From Pseudoclavibacter sp. RFBB5 (GTDB taxonomy: Bacteria; Actinomycetota; Actinomycetes; Actinomycetales; Microbacteriaceae), in assembly GCF_002931555.1 (NCBI RefSeq), contig NZ_PSTZ01000001.1:124001-188000 (forward strand): a DNA stretch of 64,000 bases. The letters are read 5' to 3'. Under the pieces are notes generated by a model. That model was given only the letters and a program-made list of their open reading frames with translations, was not told where the DNA came from and made no database searches. Shown here piece after piece: positions 1-7,767 of this stretch; position 1 is the stretch's first letter, and the number at the start of each line of letters is the position of its first letter. The position numbers and the translations under genes are program-made.

Positions 1-1
1 C

Positions 2-646
2 ACCGGCACCGGGTACAGCGTGAGCGCCTTCACGACGTGGGCCGAACCCGAGGTCATCGACCAGGTGTGGGTGAAGCAGCTCGCGAGCGAGCTCGCGCCT
101 GGCGACTTCTACGGGGCCACGCCCGCGACTGAGGCCCTGCACCCCATTCGTGGCATCTCCGCCGTGGCCTGCAGCGAGCAGTTCGGCGTCGCCGGCCCCT
201 GGTACGAGCGGCTCCCGCACTTCAAGCTCGAGTTCCAGCCGTCCAACGGGGCCGAGCTGCAGAGCGAGTACCTCATCCCGCGGCTCCGGGCGCAGGATGC
301 GCTGCTCGCGCTCGCGGGCATCGCCGACCGCATCCGCCCCCACCTGCTCGTCAACGAGGTGCGCACGGTCGCGCGCGACTCTCTCTGGCTGAGCCCCATG
401 CACGGCAACGACGTCGTCGGCCTGCACTTCACATGGAAGCAGGACCCGGAGGTCGCCGAGCTGCTGCCGCTGCTCGACGAGATCTTCGAGCCACTCGGCG
501 GTCGCCCGCACTGGGGCAAGGTCTTCGACGAGCGGATCGACGTCGCCGAGCGGTACCCGCGCCTCGGCGACTTCCGGAAGCTCGTCGGGCGCTACGACCC
601 GAACGGCGTCTTCGCGAACGACTTCACGCGACGCGTGCTGCGGTAG
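2..646 (+). CDS. Alditol/xylitol oxidase-like FAD-linked oxidase, C-terminal part (5' end outside window)
   Basis: The reading frame is open from base 2, so the gene is cut by the left edge; an internal GTG at 20 is not a credible start because TGTGYSVSAF continues upstream in frame. The roughly 214 visible residues match the C-terminal substrate domain of FAD-dependent sugar-alcohol oxidases (ALO/AldO family). Recognisable blocks are YSVSAFTTW, VNEVRTVARDSLWLSP, VVGLHFTWKQDP and the closing RYDPNGVFANDF. Family enzymes oxidise the terminal hydroxyl of an alditol or aldonolactone and pass electrons to O2, giving H2O2. The N-terminal FAD-binding half with its histidyl attachment site is not visible, so substrate cannot be assigned. 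Confidence 0.75.
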   Translation, partial: TGTGYSVSAFTTWAEPEVIDQVWVKQLASELAPGDFYGATPATEALHPIRGISAVACSEQFGVAGPWYERLPHFKLEFQPSNGAELQSEYLIPRLRAQDALLALAGIADRIRPHLLVNEVRTVARDSLWLSPMHGNDVVGLHFTWKQDPEVAELLPLLDEIFEPLGGRPHWGKVFDERIDVAERYPRLGDFRKLVGRYDPNGVFANDFTRRVLR

Positions 647-764
647 GCCTGGGGCTGGACGCGTTTCGAGCCCTGGCGCGCGGAACGGCACGTTTTTGCA
701 CTGATGTTGGTCACGGGGGAGTTCGCTGAGCGGCCGCGCCCCACTGCGCCTCGAACTGACCCTG

Positions 765-807
765 TTGTGATCTCGCACGATCGTGCTAATTTACATCTGT
801 AAATTAG
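765..807 (+). promoter_or_regulatory. Promoter with two palindromic operators for the TetR/Pip pair
   Basis: A -35-like TTGTGA (765-770) and a -10-like TAATTT (787-792) are separated by 16 bp. A perfect 10-bp inverted repeat, CTAATTTACA/TGTAAATTAG, lies at 786-795 and 798-807 with a 2-bp centre, so it covers the -10 and the likely start point. A second perfect 12-bp palindrome, GCACGATCGTGC, fills 775-786 inside the spacer. The layout fits repression by the TetR protein encoded 19 bp downstream. The binding assignment is inferred. Confidence 0.72.
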
Positions 808-825
808 TTCCGAGCGAGGAGTGCC

Positions 826-1500
826 GTGATCCAGGAAGATGCGAGGTTCGTCCGTTCGCGGGCGGCGCTCATCGCTGCCGTCGTCGAACTGCTCGATGAG
901 GGGCGCGACGCAGCTCAGCTGAGCATCACCGACCTCGTCGGCCGGGCCGGAGTCAGTCGTCCCACGTTCTACAAGCACTTCGACGACACCGCCGCGCTCA
1001 TCCGCGAGGCCGCCCTCCGCCGCCTGCAATCGGCATTCGATCGGATTCCGAGCGTCGGCGAGGACCCCTCGTGGCCGACCTTCGTGCGCGGCACGCTCCG
1101 CGCGCTCCTCCACGAACTCGACGCAGACGCGCCTTTCTACCGGGCGGCCCTCGAGAGCAGCTTCGGCCTCCTCACGGGCGACGTCATCGCGTACCTCGCC
1201 TCGAGGCTCCTCGAATCGTCACCGCTCGGACCCGTCATCCGACGGCGCCCGGGCCCCGACACCCCGCGGGACCGCGCCGAGTTCCTCGCGGCCGGCGCCA
1301 TGTGGCACGTCACGCGGTGGCTCTTCGCTGACGTTAATGTCCCAGTCGAAGCGGACACGAACCCGACCGCCGACTCCTCGGCCGCTGCTCGCGCATCCAC
1401 CGATGAACTCGTCGAGCGCCTCTCCTCCCTGCTCCTCGCATCCTCCGGCGCGACTGTCGCCGAGCTTGACGCCCTCCGCGCCGAGCACGTTCGCTCATAG
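826..1500 (+). CDS. TetR/AcrR family transcriptional regulator
   Basis: This 224-aa protein has a canonical N-terminal TetR helix-turn-helix at about residues 33-52 (ITDLVGRAGVSRPTFYKHF), followed by a divergent ligand-binding and dimerisation region. The GTG start at 826 is supported by GAGCGAGGAG ending about five bases upstream. The gene lies 14 bp before a YhgE/Pip gene on the same strand and immediately behind a perfect palindrome that overlaps its promoter. It therefore probably represses itself and the membrane protein. The inducer is unknown. Confidence 0.9.
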   Translation: MIQEDARFVRSRAALIAAVVELLDEGRDAAQLSITDLVGRAGVSRPTFYKHFDDTAALIREAALRRLQSAFDRIPSVGEDPSWPTFVRGTLRALLHELDADAPFYRAALESSFGLLTGDVIAYLASRLLESSPLGPVIRRRPGPDTPRDRAEFLAAGAMWHVTRWLFADVNVPVEADTNPTADSSAAARASTDELVERLSSLLLASSGATVAELDALRAEHVRS

Positions 1501-1514
1501 GACTTCACACCCAC

Positions 1515-4016
1515 ATGCGTTCCTTCCCACTTCCCGCCTTCGTGCGCTCGCACCGGCGGACGCTCATCGTCATCGTCGGCATCGCGCTCATTCCCCTCAT
1601 CTACGCGGGCTCGCTGATCTGGTCGAACGAGGACCCGACGCACCGCCTCGACCACATCGACGCGGCCATCGTGAACAGCGACCAGGCGGCGACCCCCGCG
1701 ACGACCACCGAGGGGGAGCCGGCAGAACCCGTCGATCTCGGCGCGACGCTCACCGAGAAGCTCGTCGACAGCACCGAGTCGAACAACTTCAGCTGGCACG
1801 AGATGTCGGCGGATGAGGCGCAGAGCGAGCTCGAGTCGGGCAAGGTGCTCGCCGTGCTCGATATCCCGGCGGGTTTCTCGGCGGCGGCCGTCTCGGCGGG
1901 TGGTGACGACCCGCTGGACGCGGCCATCGCTCGCCTCTCCATCACGACCAACGACGGGGCGAACATCATCGTCGGCAACATCGCGTCGACGGTCGGCACG
2001 ACGGTCGCCGACGAGCTGGCGACAGAGGTCTCCGACGAGTACCTCCGCAACGTCTACGTGGGCTTCACCGACATCCACGAGAGCGTCTCCGAGGCTGCCG
2101 ACGGCGCGACCGAGCTCAACGACGGCGCCGAGCAGGCGCGCACCGGCTCTGGCCAGCTCGTCGTCGGGCTCGGCCAGCTGCGCGAGGGCGGGCTCACCCT
2201 CGCCGACGGCAGCGCGACGCTCGCCGACGGGGCGGCTCAGGTGGATGCGGGCGTGCAGCAGCTCAACGCCGGTCTCGTCACCGCCAACTCGGGTGCGCAG
2301 ACGCTCAGCTCCGGCGCCGCGGACGCCAACGCGGGCGCGCAGCAGCTCAGCGCGGGCGCTGCGACCGCGAACACGGGTGCACAGGAGCTGAGCGCGAAGC
2401 TCGCAGAGGCGAGCTCCGGTGCGCAGCTCCTCAGCGATGGGCTCGCGGAGTTGAACTCCAAGACGAGCGACCTGCCTGCGAGCGTCACGACGCTCACGGA
2501 AGGGGCGACGACTCTCGACGCTGGAGCGACGGCTCTCGCCGGTGGCCTCGAGACGGCCCTCGGAGCGAGCAGGGGCCTCGACGACGGCACCACTGCCCTC
2601 GCCGCCGGTGCAGGGGACCTCTCAGGCGGCATCGATTCGCTGCTTGCCGACTACGACTCGCTGTCCGATGCCCAACGCAAGGAACTGCTGACGCAGCTCT
2701 CCACTGCTGGACAGTCCCTCGGCGCGAAGGCCGGCGAACTGAGCGCCGGGACATCCGCGCTCGTCGGTGACGCCGCCGCGGGGACCGGGCTGAGCTACCT
2801 CCAAGCGAAGTCGACCGAACTCGCCGCTGGCGCCACCCAGCTCTCCGACGGCGTCTCACCGCTCAGCGGCAAGGTCGACGAGCTCGTTGCAGCGGTCTCG
2901 ACTGTTTCGACGAAGTCGGCGGAACTCGCCTCCGGAACCCAGCAGCTCTCCACCGGCGCTTCCACGCTCGCGACGGGCACCCAGTCGCTCGCCGACGGAA
3001 CGTCGACGCTGGCGACCGGAACCCAGTCGCTCGCGGACGGCGCATCCTCGCTCGCGACGGGCACGCAGACACTCGCGGACGGCGCATCCACCCTCGCGCA
3101 GTCGACGCCGAAGCTCGCCTCGGGTGCCTCCGAGCTCTCGTCGGGCGCGACAACCCTCGCCGACGGAACCGCCGACGCCGAGTCGGGCGGCGCCGAGCTG
3201 AACGACGGCATCACGCAGCTCGCCGACGGCAGCAAGACGCTCGCGGATGGCCTCGACGACGGGGTCTCCGACATCCCGAGCTACACGGATGCGCAGGCCG
3301 ACCACCTCGCCGGCGTCACGTCGACGCCAGTGGAGATCACGAAGACCCGACTCAACGAGGTGCCCGCGTACGGCTACGGTCTCGCGCCCTACTTCATGAC
3401 GCTCGGCCTCTGGGTCGGCGCGCTCGCCTTCTACCTGATGTTCCCGCCGCTGCGCGAGCGTCTTGTGCTCGGCCGTCAGCCCGCGATTGTCGTGGCGCTG
3501 CGCAGCTTCGCGCCCGGCGCGATGCTCGGCGCCGCGCAGAGCCTGCTCATGCTCACGATCGTCCGCTTCGGGCTCGGGCTCGAACCTGCCGACATGCTCG
3601 GCCTCATCGCGCTGGCGCTGCTCACAAGCGTCACGTTCGTCGCCGTCAACCAGGCCTTCAACGCGCTCCTCGGCCCTCCCGGACGCTTCCTCGCGCTCAT
3701 CATGATCGTGCTCCAGCTCTCCTCAGCCGGCGGCACCTACCCGGTCGAGACGGCACCCGCGTTCTTCCAGCTCATCCACTCGTGGCTGCCGCTGAACTAC
3801 GCCGTCACCGCGTTCCGCTCCCTCGTCGCCGGCGGGTCGATCGGCATCGGGGAGGCGTACGGGATGCTCACCGTCTGGCTCGTCGCGGCCCTCGCCCTCA
3901 CGACGCTGTCGATCGTCATCAAGCGCCGCCGGGAACGCCTGAAGCCGGCCGCAGCACCCGCTCCTGCGCGCATCCCGAAAGCTGCTGTCAGGCGGGCCGC
4001 GGCGTCCGTGACCTAG
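1515..4016 (+). CDS. YhgE/Pip family membrane protein
   Basis: This is an 833-aa protein with the YhgE/Pip (phage infection protein) architecture. It has one N-terminal membrane helix at about residues 15-36, a long extracellular region rich in LADG/LSxGA repeats (about 190-600), and a C-terminal block of about five membrane helices (about 618-810) resembling ABC-2 permeases. Known relatives act as phage receptors or as components of secretion and lipid-related envelope systems; no ATPase is adjacent. The repeats are in 14-residue register around residues 469-552. The gene follows the TetR gene by 14 bp and probably shares its transcript. Its stop overlaps the stop of the convergent GPP34 gene in the shared tetranucleotide CTAG. 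Confidence 0.88.
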   Translation: MRSFPLPAFVRSHRRTLIVIVGIALIPLIYAGSLIWSNEDPTHRLDHIDAAIVNSDQAATPATTTEGEPAEPVDLGATLTEKLVDSTESNNFSWHEMSADEAQSELESGKVLAVLDIPAGFSAAAVSAGGDDPLDAAIARLSITTNDGANIIVGNIASTVGTTVADELATEVSDEYLRNVYVGFTDIHESVSEAADGATELNDGAEQARTGSGQLVVGLGQLREGGLTLADGSATLADGAAQVDAGVQQLNAGLVTANSGAQTLSSGAADANAGAQQLSAGAATANTGAQELSAKLAEASSGAQLLSDGLAELNSKTSDLPASVTTLTEGATTLDAGATALAGGLETALGASRGLDDGTTALAAGAGDLSGGIDSLLADYDSLSDAQRKELLTQLSTAGQSLGAKAGELSAGTSALVGDAAAGTGLSYLQAKSTELAAGATQLSDGVSPLSGKVDELVAAVSTVSTKSAELASGTQQLSTGASTLATGTQSLADGTSTLATGTQSLADGASSLATGTQTLADGASTLAQSTPKLASGASELSSGATTLADGTADAESGGAELNDGITQLADGSKTLADGLDDGVSDIPSYTDAQADHLAGVTSTPVEITKTRLNEVPAYGYGLAPYFMTLGLWVGALAFYLMFPPLRERLVLGRQPAIVVALRSFAPGAMLGAAQSLLMLTIVRFGLGLEPADMLGLIALALLTSVTFVAVNQAFNALLGPPGRFLALIMIVLQLSSAGGTYPVETAPAFFQLIHSWLPLNYAVTAFRSLVAGGSIGIGEAYGMLTVWLVAALALTTLSIVIKRRRERLKPAAAPAPARIPKAAVRRAAASVT
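2919..3170 (+). repeat. In-frame 42-bp tandem repeat (14-residue LATGTQxLADGx units) inside the Pip gene
   Basis: At least six consecutive 42-bp units begin at 2919, 2961, 3003, 3045, 3087 and 3129. The three central units (2961-3086) are nearly identical at both DNA and protein level, for example STLATGTQSLADGT. The outer units are diverged. The strong DNA identity suggests recent unit duplication, so the copy number may vary between strains. Confidence 0.85.
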
Positions 4017-4750
4017 TTGTTCGCCGCGTTGGCGGCGACGCTCGCCGCGACGGCAGCATTGATCGTGATGGCGTTCATGGTGCGGGCGACGGCCGAACTG
4101 GCCGCGGTGGCTCCCCAGTCACCTTGCTCGAGGGCCTTGGCGCGGTTGATGACGTCGGTCTCCCAGGGGATCTCCCGGTGCAGCGTCGGCATCGACCCGC
4201 TCGCGGAGATGAGCGCCGCGAGGGCAGCGGTTCGCGCGTCGGGTTCCGCGCCGTCGATGAGCACGGACTGCACGCGGCTCATGAGCGTGGCACGGCGTCC
4301 CGTATCGCCCAAGCTGAGCGTCGTCTTCGGGATGAACCCGAAGGTCTTGCCCTGCTCGCGGGTGAGGTCGCCGCGGAAGATGAGGCTCTCGAGCAGCTGG
4401 CCGCGGAGGTTCGGCCCGATAGCGGCGAGCATGCCCTGCACCTCGCGCCGCTTCTCCCGCGAGTACTCCCAGGCCGACCGCAGAATCTCGTCCTCGGGCG
4501 CCTCATCGCCGACCGAGAGCACACGCGTGCCGCGAAGCCCCGCCTGCTCGATTCCGATCTGGTCGTTCAAGGCCAACTCAGTGAGCACCGCCCCGCCGAG
4601 CACGTAGAAGAGGGTGCCTTCGCCGCCGATGGTGCCGTCGTCCGGGTTGAAGAGCAGCAGCAAGAGGTCTTCTGCGAGCAGCGGCTGCGGCTCACTGGCG
4701 TGGTCGGCGCCGGTGTCGTCGGCGTCGTGGATGCGGTCGGGCTGTTCCAT
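4013..4750 (-). CDS. GPP34 (GOLPH3-like) family protein
   Basis: This 245-aa soluble protein opens with LLAEDLLLLLFNPDDGTIGG, the characteristic start of the GPP34/GOLPH3 family, and continues with the helical FIPKTTLSLGD and DVINRAKALEQGDWG segments seen in actinobacterial members. The eukaryotic protein binds phosphatidylinositol-4-phosphate; the bacterial role is not established. I chose ATG 4750 (MEQPDRIHD) because AGGGGGAT lies directly upstream. An in-frame extension to 4798 has no ribosome site. A second GPP34 protein is encoded at 15586-16347. The stop codon shares CTAG with the stop of the convergent Pip gene. Confidence 0.82.
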   Translation of the reverse strand: MEQPDRIHDADDTGADHASEPQPLLAEDLLLLLFNPDDGTIGGEGTLFYVLGGAVLTELALNDQIGIEQAGLRGTRVLSVGDEAPEDEILRSAWEYSREKRREVQGMLAAIGPNLRGQLLESLIFRGDLTREQGKTFGFIPKTTLSLGDTGRRATLMSRVQSVLIDGAEPDARTAALAALISASGSMPTLHREIPWETDVINRAKALEQGDWGATAASSAVARTMNAITINAAVAASVAANAANN

Positions 4751-4830
4751 GGATCCCCCTGGCTGGTGCGCGAGTCGTCGTGCGCGCCAAGCTAGCATCC
4801 GAGCCTCGAACGGATGCTCGACCGTCCTGC

Positions 4831-5490
4831 TCAGCCCTCCGCGCGGTCTCCGTACGCGGTGACCGACAGGAAGCGGGCGGGCAGCTCGATGAGCTCTTCC
4901 GGCCCGTGGGGGCCCTCGCCGTCGAACTGGAGGGTGTCGCCTGGGCCCATCTCGTAGCGCGCATCCCCGTGCCCGTAGGCCATGCGGCCTTCGAGCATGT
5001 AGAGCAGCTCGGTGCCTGGATGCTGGAACAGCGGGAAGACCTCGCTCGCCTCGGTGAGGGTCACGAGCACGGCCTCCATGCGCTTGTGCTGGCCGCGCAG
5101 GGCGCCGAGGAGCTCGTAGAGGTGCCCGGATCGGGAGCCGCGGCGCACGATCTGCGCGCCGTGGCCTGCTGGCACGTAGACGGCTTCGCGGTCGGAGTCG
5201 ACGCCGCGGAAGAGCGCCGTGACGGGCACGTCGAGGCCGTGCGCGAGGCGGCCGAGCGTGGTGAGGCTGCAGGAGGTGAGGGCGTTCTCGATCTTCGAGA
5301 GCATGGCTTTCGAGATGCCCACCTTGTCGGCCATCTCGGCGACGGACAGGCCGGTCGCGAGCCGGTACGCGCGCACCTGGGCTGCGATGGCCCGCTCGAG
5401 GTCGCCCGGCTGCGGGCCGACCGTGGCCGGATCGACCTCGCGGTCCACCGAACCCACGCCGATCTCGTCGTGGTCGTGTGCGTCGCTCAT
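4831..5490 (-). CDS. XRE-family regulator with C-terminal cupin domain
   Basis: This 219-aa protein has an N-terminal helix-turn-helix at about residues 33-88 (LSVAEMADKVGISKAMLSKI) and a C-terminal cupin at about 135-205 (FQHPGTELLYMLEGRMAYGHGD). This MerR-free XRE-cupin fold (PuuR/SutR type) usually senses a small metabolite and represses neighbouring genes. GGAGG sits six bases before ATG 5490, and a -10-like TAGGCT lies farther upstream. It is divergent from the membrane protein gene at 5592, which is a possible target. Confidence 0.88.
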   Translation of the reverse strand: MSDAHDHDEIGVGSVDREVDPATVGPQPGDLERAIAAQVRAYRLATGLSVAEMADKVGISKAMLSKIENALTSCSLTTLGRLAHGLDVPVTALFRGVDSDREAVYVPAGHGAQIVRRGSRSGHLYELLGALRGQHKRMEAVLVTLTEASEVFPLFQHPGTELLYMLEGRMAYGHGDARYEMGPGDTLQFDGEGPHGPEELIELPARFLSVTAYGDRAEG

Positions 5491-5555
5491 GCAGCCTCCG
5501 GGGTTTCGCTCAAGCCTAGCTTTCGAGCGTTGGCGAGCCGGACGCCTGGCATCGT

Positions 5556-5585
5556 TTGGTGTTGGGAGCCCCTTGCCCCTAGCGT
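5556..5585 (+). promoter_or_regulatory. Leaderless-type promoter of the 5592 gene
   Basis: TTGGTG (5556-5561) and TAGCGT (5580-5585) are spaced by 18 bp. The -10 ends six bases before ATG 5592, which would place the transcription start on or next to the start codon. No ribosome-binding site is visible. Confidence 0.6.
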
Positions 5586-5591
5586 TGCGGC

Positions 5592-6182
5592 ATGACGAGC
5601 GCGAGCGCAGGGGCAGAGCGTGGCTGGGTTCTGCGCGCGGCGATCAGGGCCGGGCTGCTGACGGTCATCGCCGGGTTCCTCGTCTACATGCTGCTGATCT
5701 TCCCGGGGGCGGCGGCCGCATCCGACGTCGATCGCGACTCGGCCGAGGGCGCCCGACTCGCCGGCACGCTCATCCCGATCGCCGTGGCGAGCATCGCTGC
5801 CGCGCTGGTGCTGGGGGTCTGGCTGACGCTCGACGTTGCTCGGGCGATCAGCCTCAGCTTCCGGCGCGCGGTGTCGAGGGGTGAGCGGATGCGGCTGCGA
5901 GCGTCGCTGCCGTGGGTCGCCGCGCTCGCGGTGCTGGTCGCGGTGGGCTGTGCGACGCTCAGCGTCGCCGTCATCGTGGACAGCATCGTCGCCGGCATCG
6001 GCGTGGATGCGGATCAGACCAAGTACTGGGGGAGCACCGGCGCGATCATCGGGGACGCGTTCGGTGCAGCCTGCATCCCGTTCGTGGTCGCGACCGGTGT
6101 CGCGCTGGTCACGTGGACGATCCGCGCGGCAACAAAACTTGACCGCCACGCGAAACGCGCCGGGAGTAGCGTTGCGGCGTGA
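5592..6182 (+). CDS. Four-helix membrane protein of unknown function
   Basis: This 196-aa hydrophobic protein has four predicted membrane segments, at about residues 18-38, 58-80, 106-130 and 150-175. I see no recognisable domain or catalytic motif. ATG 5592 follows TAGCGT at six bases, so it is probably translated from a leaderless transcript. Its stop overlaps the GTG start of the ferritin gene (GTGA), which suggests translational coupling and perhaps a role linked to iron handling; that link is inference only. Confidence 0.7.
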   Translation: MTSASAGAERGWVLRAAIRAGLLTVIAGFLVYMLLIFPGAAAASDVDRDSAEGARLAGTLIPIAVASIAAALVLGVWLTLDVARAISLSFRRAVSRGERMRLRASLPWVAALAVLVAVGCATLSVAVIVDSIVAGIGVDADQTKYWGSTGAIIGDAFGAACIPFVVATGVALVTWTIRAATKLDRHAKRAGSSVAA

Positions 6183-6712
6183 CTTCTTCTTCGTTCAATG
6201 ACCTTCTGACCGCCCAGATCGGCAACGAGTTCTCGGCATCGCAGCAGTACATCGCGATCGCCGTGTGGTTCGACAACCACGACCTCCCGCAGCTGGCGGC
6301 GCACTTCTACCAGCAGTCGGTCGAGGAGCGCAATCACGCGATGATGCTCGTGCAGTACCGCCTCGACCGCGACCTCGGCGTCACGATTCCCGGCGTCGCC
6401 GCCCCCAGGACCGAGTTCGCGAACGTCGTCGAGCCCATCGAGCTCGCGCTCGAGCAGGAGCGGGAGGTGACGTCGCAGATCGAGGCGCTGTTCCGCGCGG
6501 CACGTGCGGATGGCGACGCGATCGGCGAGCAGGCGATGCTCTGGTTCCTGAAGGAGCAGGTCGAGGAGGTCGCCTCCATGTCGACGCTCGTCACGATCGC
6601 GAAGCGCGCCGGCGACAACCTCTTCGACATCGAGAACTTCATCGCCCGCGAGACCGTCGGCGACAGCGGCCAGGACGCGGATGCTCCTGCCGCGGCTGGC
6701 GGGGCGCTCTAG
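6179..6712 (+). CDS. Ferritin (non-heme, ferroxidase type)
   Basis: This 177-aa four-helix-bundle ferritin stores iron as ferric mineral after Fe(II) oxidation. Ferroxidase residues are visible: Glu17 in GNEFSASQQY, Tyr24, and the Glu-Glu-x-x-His motif in SVEERNHA; a later Glu lies in LEQEREVTSQI and a Gln/Glu cluster in FLKEQVEEV. Actinobacterial BfrB-like proteins have this length and lack the heme-binding Met of bacterioferritin. The GTG start at 6179 overlaps the preceding stop. TAGCGT at 6167-6172 lies six bases before it, so the gene may also have its own leaderless promoter inside the upstream gene. Confidence 0.93.
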   Translation: MTSSSFNDLLTAQIGNEFSASQQYIAIAVWFDNHDLPQLAAHFYQQSVEERNHAMMLVQYRLDRDLGVTIPGVAAPRTEFANVVEPIELALEQEREVTSQIEALFRAARADGDAIGEQAMLWFLKEQVEEVASMSTLVTIAKRAGDNLFDIENFIARETVGDSGQDADAPAAAGGAL

Positions 6713-6826
6713 GCGCTCGCGCTCGTAAGTCGCTCCAGATGGTCGCCATGCGTGCGCACTGACGACCTTTTGGGGTGACTCGTGGATGTCGGCGGTCGCG
6801 CTGGCGACCCCGCGTACGCTGAAGCC

Positions 6827-7546
6827 GTGCATCCCGAACCATCGACGAAGGCCGCGCGTGCGCAGCTGACCGAGCTCGCCGAGTGCGCGGCTGCGGGCCT
6901 CGAGCCCGCCGTGCCGCTGTCGCCCGTGGATGAGCGGCTCGTGCGCGTCTCGCGATCTGCGGCTGTGCTCATCCTCTTCGGGATGCTCGACTCGCTCCCC
7001 AGCGACCGCGACGCCCAGGCGGGCGCCGTGTCTCGTGACCTCGACGTGCTGCTGCTCGCGCGCGCGTCGACGCTGCGATCGCATCCTGGACAGGTCGCGT
7101 TCCCCGGCGGGCGCGTCGACCCGGAGGACAAGGACGCGGTTGCCGCCGCGCTGCGCGAGGCGGTGGAGGAGACGGGGCTCGACGCCGACGGCATCGACGT
7201 GCTCGGCCCCCTCGAGCCCGTGCCACTCACGTACTCCCGCCACCTCGTGACGCCAGTGCTCGCCTGGTGGCGGCGCACCTCCGCCGTCGGGGTCGTCGAC
7301 GAGGCGGAGTCGGCCGCCGTGTTCCGCGCGCCCGTCGCCGATCTGCTCAACCCCGCGAACCGCGGCATCACCGTGCTTCGACGTGACGGGGAGGAGTGGC
7401 GCGGCCCCGGCTTCCTGGTGCGCGATGACAGTGGCCAGCACCTCGTCTGGGGTTTCACGGCGATGCTGCTCGACGGCATTTTCGACCGCCTCGGCTGGAC
7501 CGAGCCGTGGGATGAGGTGCGCGAGTTCGAGCTCCCGGAGGGCTGA
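6827..7546 (+). CDS. NUDIX hydrolase, CoA pyrophosphatase type
   Basis: This 239-aa protein carries the CoA-diphosphatase signature LRSHPGQVAFPGG followed by the Nudix box (ALREAVEETGL), as in NudL/PCD1-type enzymes that cleave CoA and oxidised CoA to phosphopantetheine and 3',5'-ADP. I prefer GTG 6827 (VHPEPSTKAA) over an in-frame start 45 bases upstream. TACGCT (6815-6820) ends exactly six bases before it, matching the leaderless arrangement of several neighbours, and no ribosome site exists for the longer form. It converges with exonuclease III across a hairpin repeat. Confidence 0.88.
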   Translation: MHPEPSTKAARAQLTELAECAAAGLEPAVPLSPVDERLVRVSRSAAVLILFGMLDSLPSDRDAQAGAVSRDLDVLLLARASTLRSHPGQVAFPGGRVDPEDKDAVAAALREAVEETGLDADGIDVLGPLEPVPLTYSRHLVTPVLAWWRRTSAVGVVDEAESAAVFRAPVADLLNPANRGITVLRRDGEEWRGPGFLVRDDSGQHLVWGFTAMLLDGIFDRLGWTEPWDEVREFELPEG

Positions 7547-7632
7547 GCGGGCCATTCGCATGCTCCTGCCCACGCGGCACGCGTGTCCGAGAGCGGGCGC
7601 GGATCGGGCTGCCGCCGCATCCGCCCGCATTC

Positions 7633-7696
7633 TCGGGATGGAGAACTCGCTTCGTGCTGGGAAGTTTCCCGCAACGAAGTGAGGTTGCCATCCCGA
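7633..7696. repeat. 64-bp inverted hairpin element, copy 1
   Basis: The element runs from TCGGGATGG to CCATCCCGA, with an imperfect inner stem TCGCTTCG/CGAAGTGA around TGGGAAGTTTCCC. It is about 80% identical over its full 64 bp to the element at 16398-16461. Both lie between the 3' ends of convergent genes. It may serve as a bidirectional terminator or be a dispersed palindromic (REP-like) repeat. Confidence 0.8.
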
Positions 7697-7767
7697 AGTC
7701 GGAGCGCGGTCGGTCAGAAACCGGGGGTGGTGGATGCGAGGTGCTGTCGCATCCGCTTCGTCGACGC

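Noticed and set aside
2919-3170. CRISPR or non-coding satellite
   Set aside because: The 42-bp period stays in frame and encodes the LADG repeats typical of YhgE/Pip proteins.
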